Positions 10,421 to 22,560 of a stretch of 27,362 bases of DNA are shown here, piece after piece. Each line of letters starts with the position of its first letter. The first letter of the stretch is position 1. The stretch comes from Sperchopsis tessellata (taxonomy: Eukaryota; Arthropoda; Insecta; Coleoptera; Hydrophilidae). Made by a program: the position numbers and the translations under genes. The notes beneath the pieces were generated by a model. It saw nothing but the letters and a program-made list of their open reading frames with translations, did no database searches and was not told the DNA's origin. Location of the stretch: positions 1 through 27,362 of the forward strand of contig JAWQRN010000667.1 of assembly GCA_033557685.1 (NCBI GenBank), given 5' to 3'.

Positions 10421-12396
10421 AAGACATAATTTATGTTTACAAATTACTACAGGCAACTTCAATTTTACAGTTAAGACGTTCATCACAACAATAATAATTG
10501 TTCTTGTGTCAAATTACTGTCAGATGTTTAAAACGTCAGCTGATTTTAGGTGACAATCTCAGCTGATTTTCAGTAAAAGCAATTGAAACCTACTTATAAA
10601 CTGTTAAACAACTCAGTTAAATACACGATTTTGCAACGTTGAACCCATATTTTTTTTTTTAAATTGTTTGTATTCTCAAAAAAATATTTTTTCATAAATT
10701 GTAAGGCTGATGTTTTTAATGGATTGCTTTGAAATGGAAAAGCTAATGGGACGCTTATTTTTTTCCAATCTTAATAAAAAGACTCTTTTTTTATAAATAT
10801 AGGCTTATTTTATGAATATTTAGATTTTTCTGTACATTTAGCGGTTTTCAAGTTATTAGTAACGTCAAGTAAATAGCCGCCATTTAAAAATACGTTGAAG
10901 TTACTGCTGTTATGAATTTAAGGTTATATACAATGCACTTTTAATCATGTATACTAAATTGCAACTTGATATCTCAACCCGTTTTGAAAATGTTAAATTT
11001 TTTCTTCATTTTCATACATAAAATCATTTCCTGAATTTTTTCCGTTTATTTCAGATACATATATACAAATTCATAGGTAAATAATGAAATTGTGTTCATT
11101 TATGAGATTCGATAATTTTATTTATATGAACAAATAATAATAAAATATTTTTGGGATGTAATTGAACATGTAGGATGTCTAACTAGGTAGACATGTCCCA
11201 TTAGTTTATGTATTAATTTGGAAATTGTTAAAGTAAATATTAAAACTTATTGACATATTAGTCGAATTTTTTTTAAATATAATATAATATTCTTTGATAT
11301 TTTATAAATACATCAGTGAATTTATACAAGATATGTTTTTGGCACCAAAAAGAGGTTGTAAAATATTTTCAGCAAATTGATTTGTTTCTAATGTTATTTT
11401 AAGTAAAACTTCTATATTATGGATACCGATTAATCTTTAGGAAACTACGGAATAATAAACTATTATGCCGTATTTTAAAAAGTTAAAAGTCTCATTATTA
11501 AGTAAGATACTAACATAAGTTTTAATAGTGTTTTTGTTAGGCATGTGAAATAACAATCGTTCTTCAAACATGTAAAAATGTACCCATATATTGCATAAAA
11601 TCACATGTACAATAAATCAAATTAAAATATATACAGGCCTCCATTTCAAAATGCAAAACTAATGTAATTGCTAGTGAAATCGGAAGCACAATGAATTTGA
11701 ATATGATTTAGAAGCCTGCCCAGTAAACAACCCATGGATATAAGTAACTCTTGCAAGTTAAAATATTATCTTGCCTGGATTTTTTTCATTTGCATACCAC
11801 TGCATTTTTAAATATTTTTCTGGTTGTAGTATATAGTAAAGTGAGAAAAAGCTATAATCATTTAAGTCTAGTATTTGTGTTCATATATCCATAACATTAT
11901 ATATAAGTTACACTCTACGTCTGTGTCATAAAGATAAATTGTTTGTTGGCTAGTGTTATAACTGAATAATATGAAAATACAATTCTCTCCGAAAATGAAC
12001 CATAAAAGCACTTAATCCAACAGAAATTTTGTCAAGCGTGGTGTGCATTCTAGTAAGGTTAAAAGCAAAGTCGCATATGTATTGATATAATTTTCCATTG
12101 TAAGTTCGTCGACTGGGGTATAATATGAAGCTAAATTATTCACGCGAAAAACGATTTTATGAGCTAAATTCTGCACAGAGATGCAAATAAAAATTATGCC
12201 TGTTAGGTGATGTATGCATTTCAGATATAATAAATAAGTGCTATAATGTAAAACGTTCACAGTTAACACGAATTGAAAATTCGCATGTTATAAATAAAAA
12301 AGTAAGGCAGATTTAAAAATGTAATTTGTTTCGTGTTAAATATTCCTACATATTACATTCACTAAATAGCATGTACCATGATAAGTTTATTTTTGT
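10421..12396. other. AT-rich spacer with a possible second DUF4817-flank copy
   Basis: At 12184-12201 the plus strand carries an 18-base word differing by one base from 10375-10392, inside the DUF4817-like scrap. A shared CAGTTAA lies 60-76 bases to its right in both. The overlapping minus frame (12012-12269, 85 codons, ATG start) does not itself look like DUF4817. A short direct repeat, CAGCTGATTTT, occurs twice about 20 bases apart near 10539 and 10559. The rest is stop-rich and unassigned. Confidence 0.35.
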
Positions 12397-12542
12397 TTTT
12401 ATTGCAACCTGCATCCGTCTTCCAACATATTTCATGTTGACGACTGCCATGCCACCAATGAAAATATTATATATTTTTTAATGCAACCAGCACCCCGCCT
12501 TCCAACATATTACATACTCCACGTCTACCATACCGCCAATGA
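12397..12542. repeat. Two-copy direct repeat, 79-bp period
   Basis: Copy 1 (about 12397-12461) and copy 2 (about 12476-12542) share TGCAACC, CTTCCAACATATT, CATA/CATG and ACCGCCAATGA-type blocks, at roughly 75-80% identity by eye. The intervening 14 bases are T/A only. The repeat is more C-rich than its surroundings. It could be a minisatellite remnant or two ends of a small element. No third copy was seen in the window. Confidence 0.7.
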
Positions 12543-14068
12543 TTGTTGAAAGAAATTGACAAACAAACTCCAGAGAACTGAAATACGAAATATTAACCTT
12601 TAATACTGATAGACATGTTTACATTTTCCCGCAGACATCGCTGCCAAAAGTAGTGGCATGTTAAAAAATTTATTTCCTTATGGACAACTTTTAAATGAAG
12701 TTTTCCTGTCAGTCGCTTTTGCAGTCCCTCAATGTACTTACTATTTTGTTGAACTAGACAAAAGTGGTATGTGACATAGCTTATAGAAATTCTGGTCCTA
12801 GGATATTACCTAATAAATTTCCCATGGGTGTTCAAAGTGCTAACAACATTAACTTCTTTGAAGTTGAAAAATTTGTTCTAAAAATATGGTGGATGCACCC
12901 CGTTACATTATATACTAGTTGAGGTTGAAAATATTTTAATATAAAATTTATAGTAGCGACAATTATTCTGATTGTTTAAATTTATGCCTATCTTGTACGA
13001 ACAATTATTCAGTTTTGGTCAAATCAAGACTTTTGTTATACAAATGAAAGAATGTTACGTTAGTGTCAAGGATAAAAATATTATTCAGAGAATTAATGTA
13101 GACCACAAAATTTGGCGAATTTATTTTACATTGTATACATGAGAAATGTATTGTCAAACTATTTAGTAAAGAGTGCCAAATATGGCCTACTTATAATTAT
13201 AATTTTATCCTCAACATCTACACAAGTTATTCACCTGGTACTGTTATTAATTGTTCGCTGACCTTACATACTTCTCTGGAAAATTGATATCAGGATTCAT
13301 TTCACCAACGTCTTTACCTCGGCAAATATTCTAGTTAATACCCATCAAAGAACGTTGTGGAGTTTATTCTTTCCTCTGTGTCTTTGGCACACAAAAGTTA
13401 GTCAAATGGTATGCATTTTCTAGTTGGGTGTCAATTTATTTGGCTTGCAGTAAACGCTAAGTAAATTCATTCAACATTTCAGTTTACGATAATTGTAAGA
13501 ATTATAATTTGGACCCTGCTCATAATCTGAAGTTGTTTCATTTCTATAAAAAACATTCTGAAACATAATCTTGCCAAAATTTACAAAATTCTAGTTTATG
13601 TATAAATATATAAATAACAACTATTTGTCTTCTATATACCATTTTTCTAATAAACTTATTTAATTTCTAACCAAATTTTATTGTAAGATCGTTTTACCAT
13701 GTACTTTTGTAGCATTTTATCAATTTATTTTCTGATATCTAAGGGGAAAATAAGTGGATGTGTAGTTTAGAAGAAATGTATTTAATGAAACAACAAAAAT
13801 ACTAGGAACGCTGAAAGAAAGTAGTTGTTAGTAGTTGCAAGTGGCCTGTAATTTAATATACTCAAGATATATATAATTTTCGAAATATGACATAAATGAG
13901 ATTCGACTCTCTAAGTAATGTTTGAATAATGATTACATTTGAACTAATGAGAGAAGATTAAGGAGCGTATGCAGAAAGAGGATTCTAGAAGAACAAACAT
14001 TATTTTAAATTACTACGGCTAGAATAAATTCAAGGAATATATTAAAGAATTGGAACGAGGCAATTGTG
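12543..14068. other. AT-rich spacer, nothing identified
   Basis: No sustained reading frame on either strand. Around 13250-13560 the base composition is a little more balanced, and I tried all frames there without recognising a protein block. Confidence 0.45.

Positions 14069-14129
<61 letters not shown>
14069..14129. repeat. (AT)n microsatellite, about 30 repeats
   Basis: Alternating AT with a single GT interruption at 14081. A minus-strand open frame across it (YIYIYI...) is an artefact of the repeat. Confidence 0.97.
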
Positions 14130-14131
<2 letters not shown>

Positions 14132-14389
14132 AAGAGGGACAAAATGTAGGATGTGCGAATGGTCTCCACATTGGAGCGGTTAATTTTAAACTTGCAACCC
14201 ACAGTAAGGCAGCACGATGAGTTACGTCTCAATCTCCATATATTGATCGTGAGTCTGATTTTTCCCATTAATTGCAGCTATTTGGACTAGCATAAGAAGG
14301 CAGAAAATGATAAGAATCCGCGAAGTATAAAGAGTCACCAAACTATATTAAATGTGTGCGGGTAAAACTGACGCACAATATCTAGAGAA
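14130..14389. other. Spacer before LINE 2, possibly its 5' leader
   Basis: No recognisable protein block. It may hold the missing start of the LINE coding region and its leader, but nothing shows that directly. Confidence 0.35.
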
Positions 14390-16740
14390 GCAAAACTAAT
14401 AAAGGAAAAGAATTAATTTGAAAAGATTGAATAGGATATAAGAGACCTAAGCGAAGAAACAGGAAATGTAGGAGAGCTTCCTCCACTGCAAAATAGAAAT
14501 ATTTCTTACTACCATGGTCTAATATTAGAAGAAATAGTAGGGGGTGTTTTAGAATGACTCAAAAACGGAATAGTCAAATTTGGAAGCATATCTGACATAA
14601 TCGCAAAATTAGAAATAAAATCGCTAGGAGGAATAATTTCCAAAATTTACAAATATATGAGCCATCAAGCAGTCATTTAGACGAGATGGTCGAAGTGTTC
14701 TATGAAGGAGTGAAAGATTCTAATAAGAGTTCAAATGCACATTTTGCTATTATTTTACGAGATTTTACTACAAAACTAGGATAAAAATAACCAAGTTGTA
14801 GGACCTTTGTCTTCGGAAGTAGAAATGGAAGAGGCAACAGCCTTGTAGAATTTGCAGAATCAATGAGTCTGTATAAAGGAAATGCCATGTTTGCTCAGAA
14901 AACATCATTCAAATAGACTTAGAAAGGAACTAACGACACTAGACACAATATTAACTATATACTCACTGATACAAGAGCCATCATTTAAGACTGCATTCTT
15001 CCAAACCGTTTTGATGCTGGAAATGATCACCATGTTTTTAGATGTATAATATTTTAAGTGTAAAATTAGAAAAATTTAAGTTAATCGAGAGCTGTGGCAG
15101 AAAATTAAGTTGGATCATCTAAATTCTAATCAAGCAGTATTTCAACTAGAGCTTAAATATAAACGTGCTGCTCTGGAAAAAATACAATTATACCGATAAT
15201 GTATTTTATACAAAAAGTGCGGCCAAATGTATGGGTGGAACTCCCTGAAGTAAAAATATTCGAAATTTTTCGAACATACTAAAGTCCTACGAAGGCATCA
15301 TAAATATCTCAATGTACAGTCAAGATAAGAAGGCAGAATAGAGAGTACGTGCTACTTTCAAAGACCATTAAAAAGTGAATAAAGCAATATGTTAGAAAAT
15401 ACAACTACGAATCCACCATCCAGGTGAAGCAAAGGCTTATGATAGGGAAAAGCATATAATAGACCTCAGAACTGAAAACAGAGAGAGTGTTGATATTAGA
15501 AAGAAAATTTTTGATGTGGCTGTAGAAATATTTACAAAAAACTATACCGAGGAGGATGTAACCATATCAACATCTCTTCCGAGACGTTTCACCAATATTA
15601 CATGCTCTAAAATTAATGAGTGGGAAAAAGCACTAGGGGATGACAGGATAACCGTAGACATACTAAAAATTTATGGAGATAAAATCTGTCTTGTATAGAA
15701 ACAATAAATACAACCGTCCAGAAACAATGCAACAATTATTTTAATCCATAAAACAGGAAAAAAGAAGATCTAAAAAATTACTGTCCAATTTCAGTCTCAT
15801 ATTTGTGGCTAATAAGAACCTTACTAACATATTTGCAAATCACCTTATAGGCCAATTCGATTCCAACCAATACAAAGAATAGGCAAACTTTCGACTAAGT
15901 TCATACGAGTATAACATGACACTATGTGTTTTTGTCGACCACGAGAAAGAATTTGGCTTAATCGAGACATCTATAGTTGCTTGGGCTTTATTTCAAAATG
16001 GCACATGCTATATATAACGTTAAGTTATATCAAGAAACGTAAACTTTTTGTATTCAGAAAGGTGTTAGAATAGGAGACACTATATTGCAGAAGTTGTGCA
16101 ATGCAGTTGTTGAGTTTATGTTTCGGGAACATACTTGGGAACAAAAGGGTACTAAAGTGAATGGAGAATATCTTCTTTACTTGAGCTTAACATGCGATAC
16201 CATATTTGCACACATTTTCGAGGAACTCCAAGAAAAAGGTATTCATCTGGATTTTGAAAGTAAAGATGTAGGTTTTAGGATGAAACGTAATAAAACAAAA
16301 ATTCTAGCTATGCATGCCAATGTGCATATCGATAAAACTCTAATCGAAATACACAATTATTTGGGTCGACTCAAAGTTATATATGAGATATTAAAGCTTG
16401 CATTTAGTGCAGATCGCAGAAGTATTTGTGTTTGAAATGCAGGGTTTCGAACAGTGTGTTTTGCCTATGATTGCGTATGCTAGTGTAACGGGGACAGTAA
16501 AATGATGATGTCCATGAATAAGGGGTCAGAATAAAGAGTCCCTAATTTCAGGGATATTGTATAGAGAGTGAAAAAGTAAAAGTGGAAATGAGCAGGATAT
16601 CTTGAAAGGAACTCAGATCATAGAGGGCGTAAAAAATTAAACTTGCGGGAGCCAAGAGACAACATAAGACCAAGTCGATAGCCCAGCGACAGGTGGGGCA
16701 GACAACTCAGAAGTTGTTTGTCATGTGGATGACAAGAATG
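14390..16740 (+). pseudogene. LINE fossil, endonuclease + reverse transcriptase (family 2)
   Basis: A near-complete coding relic of a second LINE family, also of the arthropod endonuclease-reverse transcriptase group. It starts near 14385 with VREAKLIKE, the place of WNVRTLxExGKL. Then: DEMVEVFYEGVKDS at 14680-14721; IILRDFTTKLG (GDFNAKIG with G and N changed) at about 14746-14778; FAESMSLY and INYILTD; NDHHVFRC near 15025 for the SDHR motif; FQLELKYKRAALE near 15141-15180. RT begins around WEKALGDDRITVDILK (15620-15670). NATIILIHKTGKK is near 15727, and motif A is degraded to FVDHEKEFG near 15930. GVRIGDTI is at 16062-16085. Bases 16085-16435 are open and read WEQKGTKVNGEYL; the FADD box reads TCDT (about 16192-16203). 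The C-terminal REPRDN...RPATGGAD block (about 16640-16705) is well kept. Stops and shifts occur throughout. Confidence 0.85.
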
Positions 16741-19700
16741 CTTAATTATATCAATCGATATATTTTAGAATATTAAACAACGAAACATTTATAATAACAC
16801 TCGTAAATATATAGTATTGAGTTAATATATAAAATGCAACCAGATATATAGATTATTTACTATAATCAGCAATCTAAACATCGTAATACGTAATGTTAAG
16901 CGTATTAATTAAATAATCGGTTCTGTCACAATATACGTACATAATCCAAATATGTCTAATAGAGTGAAATTTAATGTTTTCGTTATAGCTAATCTTATAT
17001 TAACTTATAAAAGTAAATGTCATTGGAAATAAAACTAGCTACTCTAGCACGTTCATCCAGACGGTATTCCGAATAATATGTTAACTGGGAAACTGTAAGT
17101 TTCGCACTAGTTTGAACCCGGTTTCTGACATTATTACTATATGTTCCTTTTAAACATTTAAAGAGTTTTATAATATAATTGTCTTGTTACGGCTGACTAA
17201 TTCAGTTATAATATATTTACAATGTAAAACGTTCATGTATAAATAATGAATTTGGAAATTTTCTCTTGCAATATTCATTAGCATATTAATAGTTCATTTT
17301 ATAAAATCTTTATGTAAGCACCAAGTAGTTATATTTAATTTGAGATAAAATATTTTCAAATCATTTGCTCTATGCAAAAGTGTATACAATATTTGTATTG
17401 TTATTTGACTGAAATTCAATAAGCTATTAAAATTTATAAGGTGGTCCATAAAAGTATAAATATCCGCTATTACTAAGCCATGTCCTAAAGGCCACCTGAA
17501 CCAAAACCAATATTAAACCAGCTGTATCATTAAATTTGTGTGTTCCATAAAATATCTAGTAATGCCCCTAATTCCATAAACAGCAAACCAATAACAATAA
17601 CAAATTGAACGAGATGGAACACTTTAAATGTCAGCGACAACGCACCACTTCAAATGATACCAGAACATTATTATTGTCAGTAGCCCATTCAACTTTATGC
17701 GAGCACATTTAAAGGTAACAAGTAATGAAACGCCTAAAATTCAACCCAATGCAGATTTCGAGTCGCAGAGAACCCACAGACTATTAAAGGCCCATCAATA
17801 TACATATATGTACTTAAACTGTATATTTTAGAAGACTTGCAGGAATATATTCTGCTAAATTCCTTCCAAAACATATTATTTATTTTTATGACAGAAATGT
17901 ATAGGCTAAATGCATTTATAATCTAATATACTTAGCACAAACGTTTGTGTCTATAATAAATTTTAAAACCACAACATGTACTGTTTTATGGCTATGCTAT
18001 AAATTTTACTAAATCAAAAAAGTGGTATACATTACAATTTCATAGGTTTTGTTTCTATATTTTTATTTAATGCTAGCACCGTTACTATCCTGGAACGAGT
18101 TTCCTATGCGATTTGAATTATTATGTTTCATTAACAAACAAAATCTCATTTAAATTCAATTTTATGTATTCGCTGTTGTCTTCTTTTCTAGCTATGCATT
18201 GCATTTATAAGGTCAGCAGTTATAAAGACACCACCCGAAGTAATGTATATGTAGCGTTTGGATAATACATGAACGTATTTAGTTTTATAAAAGTATTAAA
18301 CTCAATTGTTTTAGAGCATTAATATGGCAATAATTTAAAAGAAAACATATAGCAGAAAACTAGTACTAAGAAAACGTTTAATAAAATTATATAAATAAAA
18401 ACAGAGTTTTCCCACAAGTCCAAACAAAATAAGCGCAGTCAGTAAGCTTTGTATGTAAGTTTCCAACAGTATGTTTCAAAACTATGAAAACGATCCAAAG
18501 AAATGTATTTTAGGTGAAAAATATATACGTCAGAGAAAGCAAGGAATGATTTAATTAAAACATAAATCATGAACCTGGTTAAATAAGATCGGAAAAAATG
18601 AAGAAACAAATAAGAAACAAGAAGTGCGAAGAAATGCAATAAGCTTAGCAATTAAAAAATGGAATTTGAACGCTCTATCCCTAAAAACACGACATAGCAT
18701 CTATTAAACGGCATATATCAACCCTAAAAAGACAACACACCAACCCTAGGTAAATGTAATATTGTAATAATCTGCATGTTTTTAATCTGAATTGTAGATC
18801 TTTATTAATTACTTAATAATTTAGATGAACGTAATTCCTACTCGGAACCTGTAACTAAAATTCCTATTTTGATGGTAATCTTTACACTCGTGGAGTATTT
18901 ATATATAATTGTGAAATAGTAATAAGATCCTCTTATACTCAGCAACTCTAACTCAACCTATCCATACCTTTATTTTACGAGCGATTGTTGGTTAATTCTG
19001 AGATAGTCTTTATACGTATTGTCCCACTGATAGAAATAAATTAAAATGCACTCACAATCCGCGTTCCAAATAAAAAAAAATCTGTTTTAAGATATATTCG
19101 AAACTCGAACTCCTTATAAACATGAAACTCCATGTCATTTGGTTATGCGAATACAGGACTTTAGATTCCTTGTCATATCAAATTAATACTCTCTAAACCT
19201 ACTTCTGATAAACTTTCATATAAAAAAAACAACTATGATGACCTTGCATTAAAAATTTCATTCGGCGATCTTCCTTACCTTTTCAAATGAATGTACGTTC
19301 ATGTGATCCCGACTCTGTAGAAAAAGCTATTCTAGTATTAGAAAAAGTATGTTTTCTATATAAATCTAGAAAAATAGATTAGCTTAACACACAATTGAAA
19401 TTTAAAATTTCCGGCAAAATTCTAATAAAAGAAAGACTAAATATTAAAAATTAAATCAAATAACCTCGTCAAACTCATTTGCCAAAATGCATCAACATGT
19501 TAATTTTAGAAAACCTTCAAATTGAAAATTATTTCAGTTTCCACAGAAAAAAACTATTGAAAACCTAACATCCTCAACAAAATACTCAATTTTTGTATTA
19601 ATTTCCACGACAGAATTTCCAATAGATAACACAAAGACAAAGTGAGCAACAAAGAATTAAGAATTATTTCTAAAGAAATCCAATATGTTCTGTATATTTA

Positions 19701-21271
19701 CTAAATAGAACCACCAACAGAGCTTATGGAAATCTCTTCGAGTAGAACAACAAACTTAAATCTTAGCCATAATACATAAATACAATTTTTATAAAGAATA
19801 CGACATTTTACATGTAGCAGATTTCCATAAATAAATAAAATAAAATATAAATACTGATTTAAGAAAACTAATTACATCAGGTACATAAATTCCAATAACC
19901 TATGACCAGAAGAAAAAACAAACTGAAGAACAAATTAAACGTATTATTAGGCTACCTATAAAATTACATAATGGTTTTAAATCACATCCCATATAAATAT
20001 TTGCCAAGGCTAAGAAACACCAACAGCCGCAAAGAAAATGATTTGCAAATATAATCTTAAACATCAAATATAAAAACAACGGCTCTATAAATGTCAGAAC
20101 CATAAAAAATAGAACGTCTAAATGATCTTATAGGAAAGATAATTATGTGTCATTTAATAACAGCCATTGACATATTATAAAAACAAAATCTAAAAAACAT
20201 CACATTGTACCATTCTAACGAAGAACATTGGTCACTTTGTGAATAGAAAAGTAACAAGTTTAACTTTTAATATACAAACATATTTTATTGTAAACATATC
20301 CCATGGAGTTTTTCAAATAACATTATCCATTAATTAGTCTTATAGATAAAGCACAATTTTAAAAATAAATTCGGTTTGTTCCCGGAAATATATTAATATG
20401 AAGTATAATCATAAATATCAAATAAGTAAGAAAGTATCGAAAACAAAAAGAAGATATGATCCACGATACTCAATCCCTTGACACATATTTTAGGTATTAA
20501 AATTCCACCAAACAAAAAGGTATCAAAACCAATGACAAAATGCCTAAAAAAGTGCCAAAATCTTTTGTCAAATTATCCTGAATCATAACACGTATACTTT
20601 TCAAACCCGTTCAATATTATCACAGTTGCAAGTTATTTTGCAGCGGGACCATTTCATCCTAATGAAAAATATCACATACATTATATATTCAATAACAAAA
20701 GTAGAACAATTATTAACAAACCTAGCCAAGTAAATTAAAATATATAAATTTAAAAAAAGAAAATCTCCTGGAAAATATACAAGAAAACTAATTTTAATTA
20801 AATGTGCTGTTAAACAAATTCCAAATTTTCCTGAACTAGATACCATCGAAAATAATTTCGAAGAAACAGTCAATATTGGTTTACTCATATATGATGAAAC
20901 TAAAAATATAAAACCAACCAAATAGTTGTTTTACCATCAATATATACAGAGCTAGAAGTAAATCGCGAAATTTTTGAAAACCATAAAACAAATATTTGTA
21001 ATATTGATCCAAAATCCATTTTATATCGAAGTTGCTAAAAGAATATTTTGGCATCCAAATAACATTTAATAGGTATTTTCAGAAAGTAAAACTTCACGGT
21101 AAATAAAATAATTTTTATAATTAGTCGTAGCCACTATTAGGACGTAAAAAAATAAAAACATATCTAATACAATTAGAGGCACATGTGTATTTATATTAGA
21201 TAAGTTCTGTTTGAATTGCGAGGGTTGGGATTTTAGTTTTAATTCAGTACGTAGATTTCTACTGCCACTGG
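16741..21271. other. Long AT-rich stretch, no identified element
   Basis: Over 4.5 kb I can name nothing. Bases 17480-17800 are more C-rich than the neighbours and carry short open stretches, but no motif I recognise. From about 19400 to 21000 the plus strand is strongly A-rich and G-poor, as in the coding strand of many decayed retroelements. A 59-codon plus frame without a start codon (20746-20922) contains FPELDTIENNFEETVNIG and looks protein-like. The minus frame over the same place is hydrophobic and looks like its shadow. Minus frames at 18439-18651 and 19900-20103 also look like chance. Confidence 0.4.
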
Positions 21272-21415
21272 AAATATCTTCCGGTTTTCTGAGAGATAAC
21301 CATGGGTTGGCTTTTTTTTGCTAACGTTTCTTCCGCCGTGTTAGGGCATATTTTCAAGACGTGTAGTTCTAAAAAGTACTAAGTATAAACTGACATGTAG
21401 CTTTCAGAAGTGCTA
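21272..21415 (-). repeat. Penelope 3' tail with 33-34-bp units
   Basis: On the minus strand, unit starts at about 21415 and 21381 (34 apart) are followed by CTTGAAAATATGCCC, GAAGAAACGTTAGC, an A-run, and GGTTATCT...AAAACCGGAAGA. This matches the isolated tails at 842-1029 and 24377-24567 and ties them to Penelope coding sequence. Confidence 0.75.
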
Positions 21416-21489
21416 GTCATAGAATAAAATGATTTCCGTAGTTTGCTGTTTTAAATATATACAACGTGGTCGTGCACTAATATAAAACC

Positions 21490-21873
21490 ATCTTAGCAAT
21501 GCTAGACACGCCACTGTCCTGTTGGCTGACAGGATCTCGGCAGAGCGTATCCCTTATGTAGCTTGGCAAATTCTATAAAATAGTTTTCCAAGAGCAAACG
21601 AGAGTAAACCCATTATCACGATTCAGGTTTTCCGGATGCTTAAATATTTCAATGGACTCTCTTGTTATTCTTGGGTAGTAACTCGAAGATAGGGTGAGAA
21701 TTGGTATGTCGTTAAGAAGACTATCATGGCCTTGAATCAGGCTAATGGAAATATAGACAACTTTTTGAGAAGGGTTTGCCTTTCATGTTTTTTTACAGCA
21801 AGTGGAGACAGTTATTATTATCTGACCTATGTGATCTAGGTCACATGCACATGGAATTCTGTATACCCCAGAG
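21490..21873 (-). pseudogene. GIY-YIG endonuclease domain of the Penelope element
   Basis: SGVYRIPCACDLDHIGQ at 21872-21822 matches the family's SAGVYRIPCSCGxVYIGxT, so the first half of the nuclease motif (GVY) is kept and YIG has become HIG. One stop follows. The frame then continues with LIQGHDSLL and SSSYYPRITRESIEIFKHPE (about 21700-21640), matching the HYYPRLxREAIEIxKHxxNxNR block that closes this domain, then ENLNRDNGF. About ten residues normally linking the RT and nuclease appear lost just upstream. It lies outside any long open frame and is visible only by reading through stops. Confidence 0.8.
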
Positions 21874-22560
21874 AATTGCAAAACAATTGAATTTTTAAAG
21901 AAAGAATGATTTCGCTGTCTTGATAGAATTTTTGTGGAGTAAAAGTGTTACCTTCTCAGTCGTATATTGTACGTATGGCAAGTAAACCTGGTGAATAATA
22001 TCCAGGTTCTGGCTAGGATAAGTGGGAACACTGGATGGCCCTTTGTATAACCGAAGATTTGTACCCGTTTTCCATGAGCGTACTCCTGACCTTACTAATT
22101 TTTTCGGACAAATTATCCTTTTGGCTGAGACTGAAAGCGCTATAAACCAGAGAAGGGTGATGTAAGGATGTGGCGTGGAGATATCTATTCGTATGTGTGG
22201 GGACTTGCGATATACTGAATGGCCCAGAGTGCTATCAGCACGCCTTACAACAAAGACGTGCAAGAACGGGATTGCAACAGACCTCAACTTCCATTGTGTG
22301 TTGAATATCAGAGTGGTGACTATTAGTGTGCCGTAGGAACTAATCTAGAGACACCAAACCATGTGGCCATACTCCATTTACATATTTAATCCAACAGAGC
22401 TTCCATTAAAATGTGTGCGATGACCGAGGAGAGTGGGTATTCCATAGTGGTACCAAACGTTTGTTCGTAGAACTCGCCACAGAACTACAAATAATGTTAA
22501 AAAAAACTGGTTAAGTTGGAGAACTTTGTTGATAAAGAGTGTGAAATGAAGAAGAAACAT
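21874..22560 (-). pseudogene. Penelope RT C-terminal half and linker
   Basis: FCGEFYEQTFGTTMEYPLSSV (22484 downward) matches the family's FYEQxxGxAMGSPLSPV block. VIAHILMEALL follows. In the adjoining frame WIKYVNGVWPHG at 22393-22358 occupies the place of the catalytic WxRYVDDTFVVWPHG box. The two aspartates are gone (N, then a small deletion), and the helix between MEALL and WIKYV is missing. FLRHTNSHHSDIQHTMEVE runs on to about 22285, where a frameshift leads to the open stretch 22287-21895. That stretch contains IPFLHVFVVRRADSTLGHSVY and YLPYVQYTTEK...HKNSIKTA, the family's PFLDVLVxRRxDGSLGHSVYRK and PYVxGxTxKI...NIKT blocks. The RT cannot be active. Confidence 0.82.

Larger units (their letters stand above)
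21272..22560 (-). mobile_element. Penelope-like retroelement, decayed, 5'-incomplete
   Basis: On the minus strand the order is partial reverse transcriptase, linker region, GIY-YIG endonuclease and 3' tail with 33-34-bp units. This is the architecture of Penelope-like elements, in which a telomerase-related RT is fused to a GIY-YIG nuclease. The segment is more GC-rich than its surroundings, so it may be younger than the LINE and hAT relics. The RT N-terminal half is not recognisable; sequence upstream (22561-22700) has at best a doubtful trace of the KGNATVV region. The coding part is broken by stops and frameshifts. Confidence 0.8.

Noticed and set aside
10539..10570. CAGCTGATTTT occurring twice 20 bases apart
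   Set aside because: It is too short and isolated to call a repeat family or binding array.
14005..14268. Minus-strand frame of 87 codons with a long IY repeat
   Set aside because: The repeat is the translation of the (AT)n microsatellite; the flanks show no protein signal.
20601..20921. 106-codon hydrophobic minus-strand frame
   Set aside because: It is opposite a more protein-like plus frame in an A-rich stretch; its hydrophobicity follows from T-rich codons.
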